A stretch of 34,983 nucleotides of DNA from Acidimicrobiales bacterium (GTDB lineage Bacteria; Actinomycetota; Acidimicrobiia; Acidimicrobiales; JAMCQF01): positions 1 to 34,983 of the forward strand of contig DAHXND010000118.1 of NCBI GenBank assembly GCA_027366675.1, written 5' to 3'. Of this stretch, positions 9,577-17,019 are shown in pieces. Under the pieces are notes generated by a model. That model had not been told where the DNA came from and searched no databases. It saw only the letters and a program-made list of their open reading frames with translations. The translations under genes and the position numbers were made by a program. The stretch's first letter is position 1; the number at the start of each line of letters is the position of its first letter.

Positions 9577-10472
9577 CCGAGCGAACCTCCGAAGGCGACG
9601 GTGTTGGCTCTGGCGAGGATGGCAGGCTCCGCGTCTGCGTGGTCGGAGCCTCAGGGCGCATGGGGGCCGAGGTCTGCAGGGCTGTCGCCGCTGCCGGCGA
9701 TCTTTCGCTCGTGGCGGCGGTTGACCGGACGGGCGCCGGTCTCAGCCTGGGTGAGGCCATAGGATCAGCCGGCCTGGCAGCCGAGGAGGCAACGCTCGGC
9801 GTCGTGGGCTCGCTCACGGGCATCGGGGGTGTCCACGTAGATGTGGTGGTCGACTTCACGGTCGCAGAGGCAGCCAGGGAGAACCTGGATTGGTGCGCCA
9901 CCGAGGGCGTCCACGCTGTAGTAGGCACTACCGGCCTCGGGCCAGACGACATGGTCGACCTGGCTGCGAGATTCGGCGAAGGATCCAGTGCCAACTGCGT
10001 CATCGCCCCGAACTTCGCCGTCGGAGCTGTCCTGCTGATGCACTTCTCGAAGGTGGCATCCCTTCACATGGATGGGGCAGAGGTGATCGAGCTTCACCAC
10101 GACAAGAAGCGCGATGCCCCATCAGGCACGGCAGTGAAGACCGCTATGGACATGGTGGCCGCGCGGCAGTCGGCTGGCCTGGATTCGTGGCCGGTTCGTG
10201 GTGCCGATCTGGATGTCGTGCCAGGCTCGCGCGGCGCGCTCGTGGGTGGGTACGTGCCGGTCCACGCCGTGCGCTTGCCCGGGTTGGTAGCTCACCAGGA
10301 GGTCATCTTCGGAGCCCCCGGCCAGGGCCTTACGCTTCGCCATGATGCCTATGACCGCAAGGCCTTCATGCCCGGCGTGCTTCTTGCCATCCGTGAGGTT
10401 CCCCGAAGGCGCGGTCTGACCGTAGGCCTCGAGGCGCTCCTGCGGCTCGGAGGCATCGAGGCCACACCCTGA
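9573..10472 (+). CDS. dapB: 4-hydroxy-tetrahydrodipicolinate reductase
   Basis: VCVVGASGRMG Rossmann start; signature ELHHDKKRDAPSGTA; GTGA overlap with M16 gene. Confidence 0.95.
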   Translation: MTERTSEGDGVGSGEDGRLRVCVVGASGRMGAEVCRAVAAAGDLSLVAAVDRTGAGLSLGEAIGSAGLAAEEATLGVVGSLTGIGGVHVDVVVDFTVAEAARENLDWCATEGVHAVVGTTGLGPDDMVDLAARFGEGSSANCVIAPNFAVGAVLLMHFSKVASLHMDGAEVIELHHDKKRDAPSGTAVKTAMDMVAARQSAGLDSWPVRGADLDVVPGSRGALVGGYVPVHAVRLPGLVAHQEVIFGAPGQGLTLRHDAYDRKAFMPGVLLAIREVPRRRGLTVGLEALLRLGGIEATP

Positions 10473-10495
10473 GCTTGACACTGTATGTCATAGGC

Positions 10496-10524
10496 TTGAC
10501 TGGTTATCAGTATGGGCATACGAT
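10496..10524 (+). promoter_or_regulatory. Candidate sigma70-like promoter upstream of the thiolase
   Basis: TTGACT-N17-TACGAT in the dapB-thiolase spacer. Confidence 0.45.
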
Positions 10525-10593
10525 TACTTTATGCACGTAGCTTACCAGGGCTTTTCGATCCCTGTCCCGACCGAGATGGTGGTTGGGTAAGCC

Positions 10594-11817
10594 GTGCGAG
10601 CGCTGGAGCCGGTTTACATTGTGGATGCCTGCCGGACGCCAGTCGGGCGCTACAGGGGAGACATCTCAGCAGTGCGCCCAGACGATCTGGCTGCCACGGT
10701 ACTGAGGGCACTCATTGCGAGGAATCCAGGCGTCCCGCCAGACCAGATAGAGGACGTCGTCATGGGAGCGGCCAACCAGGCCGGCGAGGACAACCGCAAT
10801 GTCGCGCGAATGGCTGTGCTGCTCTCCGGGCTCCCGGTCTCTGTGCCCGGTGTCACCGTGAACAGGCTGTGTGGCTCGAGCCTCCAGGCCGTGAACCAGG
10901 CTGCCACTTCACTCGTGGTGGGAGATGGGGAGATAGCCATAGCAGGCGGCGTCGAGTCTATGAGCAGAGCCCCATGGGTGCTACCCAGGCCGGGTGAGGC
11001 GCTTCCCCGCAAGCAGGAGATCTTCGACACGAAGCTCGGCTGGCGCCTTGTCAATCCAAAGATGCCAGATGAGTACACGATCTCGCTCGGCGAGACGGCT
11101 GAGGTCCTGGCGTCAGAGATGGCAATCAGCCGTGAGGATCAGGACAGGTTCTCCTACGAGAGCCACATGAAAGCCATCGCAGCGTGGGGAGATGGGTGCT
11201 TCGAGCGGGAGGTCGTCCCAGTGGAGGTTACGGTTCCCCGGCACGGCAATCTGGAGGGGTCAACGGTGCTCGTTGCCAGGGACTCCGGTCCGCGAGCAGA
11301 TACCACCTTGGAAGCGCTTGCCACCCTTCCGCCGGTTTTCAAGCGGGGCGGGACTGTTACAGCCGGTAATTCGAGTCCTCTGAACGATGGTGCCGCTGCT
11401 GTGATCCTGGCAACGGAGCATGCTGTGGAGCGCCTTGGTCTGGAACCAATGGTTCGCATTGTCGCAAGTGCTGTAGCTGGTGTGGAACCCCAGAGGATGG
11501 GGATAGGGCCCGTCCCGGCCATGGAAAAGGCGCTTAGTAGGGCTGGATGGAAACTCGATGAGCTGGTTGCCGTAGAGCTGAACGAGGCATTCGCGGCCCA
11601 GAGCCTGGCCGTGATGCGCCTGCTCCACCTGGATCCGGAGAAGGTGAATCCGCTTGGTGGCGCGATAGCGCTCGGGCATCCGCTTGGCTGCTCCGGAGCG
11701 CGTATCCTGACGACTCTCGTGCACGAGCTCAGTGGTCTTGCCTCAGGCAGTCGCGGAGCTGCCACTATGTGCATAGGAGTGGGGCAGGGAATAGCGACTC
11801 TCGTCGAGCGAGTGTAG
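10594..11817 (+). CDS. Acetyl-CoA C-acyltransferase/thiolase, PcaF/PaaJ (3-oxoadipyl-CoA thiolase)-like
   Basis: NRLCGSSLQA active-site Cys; NEAFAAQ; GGAIALGHPLGCSGAR; FDTKLGWRLVNPKM and TMCIGVGQGIA resemble PcaF/PaaJ motifs. Confidence 0.9.
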   Translation: MRALEPVYIVDACRTPVGRYRGDISAVRPDDLAATVLRALIARNPGVPPDQIEDVVMGAANQAGEDNRNVARMAVLLSGLPVSVPGVTVNRLCGSSLQAVNQAATSLVVGDGEIAIAGGVESMSRAPWVLPRPGEALPRKQEIFDTKLGWRLVNPKMPDEYTISLGETAEVLASEMAISREDQDRFSYESHMKAIAAWGDGCFEREVVPVEVTVPRHGNLEGSTVLVARDSGPRADTTLEALATLPPVFKRGGTVTAGNSSPLNDGAAAVILATEHAVERLGLEPMVRIVASAVAGVEPQRMGIGPVPAMEKALSRAGWKLDELVAVELNEAFAAQSLAVMRLLHLDPEKVNPLGGAIALGHPLGCSGARILTTLVHELSGLASGSRGAATMCIGVGQGIATLVERV

Positions 11818-11818
11818 T

Positions 11819-13084
11819 TTGAGGCGCTCCTGGAGCGTCGTCGCTCTGAGGGGGCGCAGGAAGAAGGGCGCGGATCGAGACTTCGAGCCCGAGAGTAGCG
11901 AGAAGCAAGGTGGGCTTCGCTGCAATCTGCTGGCGGCAGTGCTCTCCACCCTGACCGGGATGCTGCCCGTCTATCTCGTGGGGACGCTCGAGGTGGAGAT
12001 CACGCGCTCGCTGCGCTTCGGCCCGAGTGCTCTTGGCGAGGCCGTGAGCCTTTCGTTCGCAGCATCCGCGCTGAGCGCCGTTCCCTTCAGCCGTGTCACC
12101 GAGCGTGTGGGAGGGGTGCGGGTGATGCAGGTAGGGTCCGCCCTGCAAGCCCTGATCCTCGTTCTCATGGCAGCGACTGCCAGGTCCTGGGACATGCTGG
12201 TGGTTTTCCTGGTTCTGGCTGGCCTGCCCAGTGGGGCACTTCCTCCCGCGACCTATGCCTTCTTGTCACGCAGGACTCGCACCGGCAGGGAGGGGCTTGC
12301 CTACGGGATCAACCAGGCAGCTGTGCCTCTGGCGCCACTGCTGGCGGGTTTCGCAGTTCCTCTTATCGCTCTCACGATAGGATGGCGCTTCGCCATCGGT
12401 CTCGGCGCAGTGTTTGCAGCCGGAGCGAGCATTGCAGCGACGCGCTCGGGAGCGCGGATCAGGCTGGCGGGGAAAGCCAGGGAGCCCAGGGATCGCTCAG
12501 CGCTGTCCCTCCTGCCTCTCGGACTGCTGGCCGCGGGCTTCTTTTGCGGGATGTTCGCCACGAATGCCGTCCTTGCATTCCTCGCAGCAGGGGCCGTGGC
12601 CGTGGGTTTCGGGAAGGGCATGGCTGGCCTGGTAGTGGCACTCGGCAGCGCGACGGCAGTCGCTGTGCGTGTTTTCACAGGGCACCGGGCGGATCGAAGA
12701 GGGGAGAGGCATTTCCCCGCCGTCGCGGCGATGCTGTGTGTCGGGGGCGCTGGTTACGCTCTTCTCGCCATGAGCGCTGTGCTCCGTCTCACGTGGCTGC
12801 TCGTCCCTGCCGCCATGCTCGGGTTGGGCGCGGGATGGGGGTGGAACGGCCTGCTTATCTTCGCGGTGGTTCGGGCTCATCTGCACGCACCGGCGCGGGC
12901 CACCGGCATCGTAGATGTAGGGGGTCGCATGGGTGGCGTGCTGGGGCCGCTTGCCGCGGGGCTGCTGATTGCCGAGGTTTCCTACACCTCCGTATGGGTC
13001 ATGGCGGCCATCGCTTCGTTCACTGGCGCAGGCGTCATACTGCTCGGGGGGAAGATGCTGGGTGCGCGCATACGTGATCCCTAG
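11819..13084 (+). CDS. MFS-family transporter
   Basis: About 12 hydrophobic segments, MFS-like two-half layout; TTG start immediately after the thiolase stop. Confidence 0.75.
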   Translation: MRRSWSVVALRGRRKKGADRDFEPESSEKQGGLRCNLLAAVLSTLTGMLPVYLVGTLEVEITRSLRFGPSALGEAVSLSFAASALSAVPFSRVTERVGGVRVMQVGSALQALILVLMAATARSWDMLVVFLVLAGLPSGALPPATYAFLSRRTRTGREGLAYGINQAAVPLAPLLAGFAVPLIALTIGWRFAIGLGAVFAAGASIAATRSGARIRLAGKAREPRDRSALSLLPLGLLAAGFFCGMFATNAVLAFLAAGAVAVGFGKGMAGLVVALGSATAVAVRVFTGHRADRRGERHFPAVAAMLCVGGAGYALLAMSAVLRLTWLLVPAAMLGLGAGWGWNGLLIFAVVRAHLHAPARATGIVDVGGRMGGVLGPLAAGLLIAEVSYTSVWVMAAIASFTGAGVILLGGKMLGARIRDP

Positions 13085-13133
13085 TGGGCCACCTCTATCT
13101 CCGGGCCCGGGCTGGTCCGCCAGCGGGTCTGTG

Positions 13134-13153
13134 CTGGTCCGCTAGCGGACCAG
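13134..13153. promoter_or_regulatory. Perfect 20-bp palindrome between convergent MFS and cupin genes
   Basis: CTGGTCCGCTAGCGGACCAG equals its reverse complement; overlaps cupin stop; degenerate copy at about 13112-13131. Confidence 0.85.
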
Positions 13154-13570
13154 ATTCTGGCCTGGCGGAGTGTAGCCCCATAGGAAGACCAGGTCACTGT
13201 CTGCCCTGGAGCGGTGCATGTGCCAGGAGCCGGGCGGTATGAGGTTGAGCGATCCCGGGCCGACCTCGGCGCGGCCCATGCGCTCGGCCCAGAATTCGCC
13301 GCGCCCTTCTAGCACGAAGACGAACTCCTCATGCCCTTCGTGGCGATGCCACGGAGCAGCCTGGCGGGCTGGTATGCGAGCTAGACCTATGAGAACCTGC
13401 TCATTGCCGGAGATCTCTGGGCTTGCGAGGATCGCTATGTGGCGCCTTGTCCAGCGGAGCCGCTCGCCGCGCCATTCCCATGAGTGAGGGGGATCTCTGA
13501 GGAATGGGGCGAACGGCTCCGCTCGGCCTGGCATCTGTGTGGCCCCGGCAGCACTGGACTCCAGCGTCAT
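13142..13570 (-). CDS. Small cupin-domain protein
   Basis: PWHRHEGHEEFVFVLEGRGEFWAE...GPGSLNLIPPGSWH cupin motifs. Confidence 0.85.
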   Translation of the reverse strand: MTLESSAAGATQMPGRAEPFAPFLRDPPHSWEWRGERLRWTRRHIAILASPEISGNEQVLIGLARIPARQAAPWHRHEGHEEFVFVLEGRGEFWAERMGRAEVGPGSLNLIPPGSWHMHRSRADSDLVFLWGYTPPGQNLVR

Positions 13571-13643
13571 CGAAAGCTATACTATCATATGGACTTGCGG
13601 TCATCCAGTTGATCTATCTGACGACAGCGCGAGGAGACTAGTC

Positions 13644-15425
13644 GTGACAGGTGCAGAGAGGGCAGCCGGCGAGGTTACGAGCGGGGCGGAGGTAATGAGC
13701 GGGGCGGAGGTTACCGCCAGGATTCTCGAGAGCGAGGGCGTCAGCCACGTCTTCGGCCTGTGCGGGCATACGAACGTGGCTGTTCTGGCAGCTCTGGAGC
13801 GCTCTCCCATACGCTTCGTGGGCGTCCATCACGAGCAGATAGCGAGTCACGCAGCAGACGGCTTCGCTCGCGTGAAGGGTGAGCCGGGTGTGGTCCTCAC
13901 CCATCTGGGTCCTGGCCTTACCAATGCACTAACCGGCGTAGCCAATGCAAGCCTCGATGCGATACCGATGGTCGTGATTACCGGAAATGTCCAGAGCTAC
14001 TTCTTCGGACGCCATGCTCATATGGAGACGCTTTTGAAGGCCGATGCCGATCAGGCTCGGGCTTACGATCCCTGGTGCAAGCGAATATGGCATATTGAAC
14101 GTCCCGAGGCGCTTCCTGGCGCTCTACGCTCCGCATTCTTCATGGCACGCTCTGGGCGTCCGGGTCCGGTGCTCGTGGATGTGGCCATGGATGTTTTCAG
14201 CCGGCCAGTTCACATGCCTCTCCCCTCCTCCCCGCTCCCGCTCCCGGATGGACCGGGCCTGCCAAGCGCTACGGCCGACGCGATAGCAGAGCGCCTGCTC
14301 TCGGCTCGTCGCCCAGTACTGTACGCGGGCTCGGATGTGGTGCGTAGCGAGGCGGGAGCAGCGCTTCAGAAGCTGGCAGAGCTGCTCGGTGCCCCGGTGG
14401 CTTATTCCCTCATGGGGAAGGGAGCTATCAGTGATCGCCATCCGCTCTGCGTGGGGATGACTGGGTTCTGGGGTACTCCGGCTGCCAATGCTGCTTGCGT
14501 GGACGCAGATGTGATCCTGGCAATCGGTACCAGCTTCACCGAGCTCGACACCAGCTCATGGACGCCCGGCATGAGCTTCCGGATACCCCCGACCGACCTC
14601 ATCCATACGAATGTCGAAGCAGCCGAGATCGGCCGCTCTTACGAGCCGCTGATCGGTGCTGTAGCCGATGCCGCGTCAGTTTGTGAAGAGGTGCTAGAGC
14701 GCGTGGATGCGGAGCTCGCAGGCAAAGGGCTTTCCCGTTCCACGACCCTGCCCGCTCACCTGCTGCGGGCGAAGGAGGAGTTCGAGGCAGGCTTGCAGGA
14801 GGCTCGCTTCTCGGCTGCATTGCCTATGCGCCCCGAGCGTGTTCTGCACGAGATCTCGGAGCTCATCGATGACGGTGTCGTGCTCGTAGGGGATACTGGA
14901 TGGAACAAGAACGGCATCGGTCAGCAGGTTCCAGTGGAGAACCACGCGCAGATCATACTCCCGGGCGGTTATTCCACCATGGGGTTCGGCCCTTCGGCGG
15001 CGCTTGGCGTCGCGATCGCTTCGGAAGGAAGGAAGGTGCTGGCTCTAGTGGGAGATGGAGCGTTCCTAACGAATCTCTCTGTGATGGTGACAGCGGTGGA
15101 GGAGCATATTCCGGTCGTGTGGGCAGTGATGAACAACGGCACATATGCGACCATCAGTTCGATGGAGGGCAAGCATTTCGGAACCGAGTACGGTGCAAGT
15201 TTCGATACGAGTCGCCTGAGCTATGCCGAAGCTGCCACCGCCGTGGGCGCACGGGGATATCGCGTGGATGCTGCAGAGAAGCTCCTCCCGACTCTCCGGG
15301 ACGCTCTCCAGTGTGGGGAGCCAGCTGTGGTAGACATCCCATGTACCAGGGACAATGTACCTACTACGGGGAGATGGGAGATAAATGACCTCTTCGATCG
15401 TTACCTTGCGGATGGGGGGTCCTGA
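13644..15425 (+). CDS. Thiamine-diphosphate-dependent enzyme of the acetolactate synthase/decarboxylase superfamily (C-C lyase or ligase)
   Basis: VSHVFGLCGHTN...HHEQIASHAADGFAR, GPGLTNALTGVANA, ThDP motif GDGAF...NNGTYATI. GTG at 13644 has a well-spaced GAGGAG; the track start at 13539 overlaps the cupin gene. Confidence 0.88.
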   Translation: MTGAERAAGEVTSGAEVMSGAEVTARILESEGVSHVFGLCGHTNVAVLAALERSPIRFVGVHHEQIASHAADGFARVKGEPGVVLTHLGPGLTNALTGVANASLDAIPMVVITGNVQSYFFGRHAHMETLLKADADQARAYDPWCKRIWHIERPEALPGALRSAFFMARSGRPGPVLVDVAMDVFSRPVHMPLPSSPLPLPDGPGLPSATADAIAERLLSARRPVLYAGSDVVRSEAGAALQKLAELLGAPVAYSLMGKGAISDRHPLCVGMTGFWGTPAANAACVDADVILAIGTSFTELDTSSWTPGMSFRIPPTDLIHTNVEAAEIGRSYEPLIGAVADAASVCEEVLERVDAELAGKGLSRSTTLPAHLLRAKEEFEAGLQEARFSAALPMRPERVLHEISELIDDGVVLVGDTGWNKNGIGQQVPVENHAQIILPGGYSTMGFGPSAALGVAIASEGRKVLALVGDGAFLTNLSVMVTAVEEHIPVVWAVMNNGTYATISSMEGKHFGTEYGASFDTSRLSYAEAATAVGARGYRVDAAEKLLPTLRDALQCGEPAVVDIPCTRDNVPTTGRWEINDLFDRYLADGGS

Positions 15426-16864
15426 TGGACCAGTACGGCATCTTCGTAGATGGCGTCTCGCGTCCAGGTCGAGGCGAGATCTATCCTCTCGTGGAGCCAT
15501 GGAGTGGGGAGCCATTTGCGGAGGTAGCGCAAGGGGACGAGAGCGACCTGGACGCGGCCATTGCCGCGGCGAGCAATGCAGCCAGCAGGTCCGGTTGGGA
15601 GCGGCTAGAGCCCATAAGGCGTGCCTCCGTTCTGAGTGCTTGCTCCGATCAACTGCGCGCACGTGTTGACGACCTTGGTGCTCTCGAGGCGCGGAACGTA
15701 GGCAGGCCGGTTGCAGAGACGAAGCGCAATGTAGAGCTGGCAGCGGACGCGTTTGCCTATTTCGCGTCACTGACTACACATATAAGAGGATCGACCATTC
15801 CCATGGGCCCAGGCCTCTTCGACTATACCCTTCGCGAACCATACGGGGTGTGTGGCCTCATAACTCCCTGGAACAATCCGATAGTGCTCAGCTCATGGAA
15901 GATAGCAGCCGGGCTTGCAGCGGGTAACGCGCTGGTGGTGAAACCTGCTTCAGCCACACCGCTGAGTGTTCTGGTGATCGGCGAGATACTTCACGAGTGT
16001 GGGTTACCGGCTGGCCAGTTGAACATAGTGCCGGGGCCCGGCTCGACGCTCGGCAACCGGCTGGTGGAGAGCAGTGAAGTCGCGAAGGTCAGCTTCACCG
16101 GTTCCACGCAGACAGGGATCGGCATAATCCAGCGTGCTGCGGGTCACATGGCAAAGGTGTCTCTGGAGCTGGGTGGCAAGTCTCCTTCGCTCGTGTTCTC
16201 TGACGCAGATTTGGAGCTGGCTCTGTCAGGTTCTGTGCCGGCCATGTTCTCGAACGCCGGCCAGATGTGCACTGCCCGGAGCAGGGTGCTCGTTCAGGAC
16301 AGTGTTTTCGACGCGTTCATGGATGGCTTCGTGAAGCATGTGAGCGCCATAAAGCTAGGTAGCCCTTTCGATCCCGATGTCGGAATGGGCCCGGTGATCT
16401 CCCGTGCCCAGCAGGAGCAGGTCCTCGGTTTCCTCGATCGAGCGACCGCTGCAGGAGCATCCGTCCGTCACGGTGGAGGTATTCCTGCACATCCGGATCT
16501 GGCCAAGGGATTCTTCGTGGAGCCGACGATCCTGACGGATGTCGAGCCAGACAGCGAGGTATCAACAGAAGAGGTATTCGGTCCCGTGGTGGTAGTGGAC
16601 AGGTTCTCGACCGAGGAGCAGGCAGTAGAGCGGGCGAACGCCTCCCCCTATGGGCTCACGGCCACGGTGTGGACGAGGGACCTTGGCAGGGCGCACCGTG
16701 TGGCTGCTGCTCTCCGGGTCGGAACTGTGACCGTGAATACCACGAAGGTCAGCTATGTGTATGCACCTTTTGGTGGGTACAAGGCGAGTGGCCTCGGGCG
16801 GGAGCTCGGCCTGGAGGGCCTGGATGAGTTCCTGCAGGTGAAGAACGTCGTCATAGGTCTCTAG
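15425..16864 (+). CDS. NAD(P)+-dependent aldehyde dehydrogenase
   Basis: ITPWNNP, FTGSTQTG, LELGGKSP, NAGQMCTA catalytic Cys; ATG overlaps upstream TGA (TGATG). Confidence 0.95.
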   Translation: MDQYGIFVDGVSRPGRGEIYPLVEPWSGEPFAEVAQGDESDLDAAIAAASNAASRSGWERLEPIRRASVLSACSDQLRARVDDLGALEARNVGRPVAETKRNVELAADAFAYFASLTTHIRGSTIPMGPGLFDYTLREPYGVCGLITPWNNPIVLSSWKIAAGLAAGNALVVKPASATPLSVLVIGEILHECGLPAGQLNIVPGPGSTLGNRLVESSEVAKVSFTGSTQTGIGIIQRAAGHMAKVSLELGGKSPSLVFSDADLELALSGSVPAMFSNAGQMCTARSRVLVQDSVFDAFMDGFVKHVSAIKLGSPFDPDVGMGPVISRAQQEQVLGFLDRATAAGASVRHGGGIPAHPDLAKGFFVEPTILTDVEPDSEVSTEEVFGPVVVVDRFSTEEQAVERANASPYGLTATVWTRDLGRAHRVAAALRVGTVTVNTTKVSYVYAPFGGYKASGLGRELGLEGLDEFLQVKNVVIGL

Positions 16865-16879
16865 GTCCGGTCCGACACC

Positions 16880-16917
16880 TTGGCAGGCTTCAGGATTTTT
16901 GGCAGGCTTCAGGATTT
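16880..16917. repeat. Exact 19-bp tandem duplication
   Basis: TTGGCAGGCTTCAGGATTT at 16880-16898 and 16899-16917. Confidence 0.97.
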
Positions 16918-16941
16918 GGTGATATAGTCATTATGAAGTAC

Positions 16942-16967
16942 GGATGATCGTATAGGATGATTGTATA
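16942..16967. repeat. 13-bp tandem repeat (one mismatch)
   Basis: GGATGATCGTATA / GGATGATTGTATA. Confidence 0.95.
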
Positions 16968-17019
16968 GCAGCTCTCGCTGCTCGAGAGCATCAGCGCAAC
17001 TAGCAGGGAAGGAACCAAG

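Noticed and set aside
11154-11774. 206-aa minus-strand ORF inside the thiolase gene
   Set aside because: Antisense shadow ORF without family motifs.
15066-15770. 234-aa minus-strand ORF across the ThDP/ALDH junction
   Set aside because: Low-complexity Arg/Pro/His composition, antisense to two confident genes.
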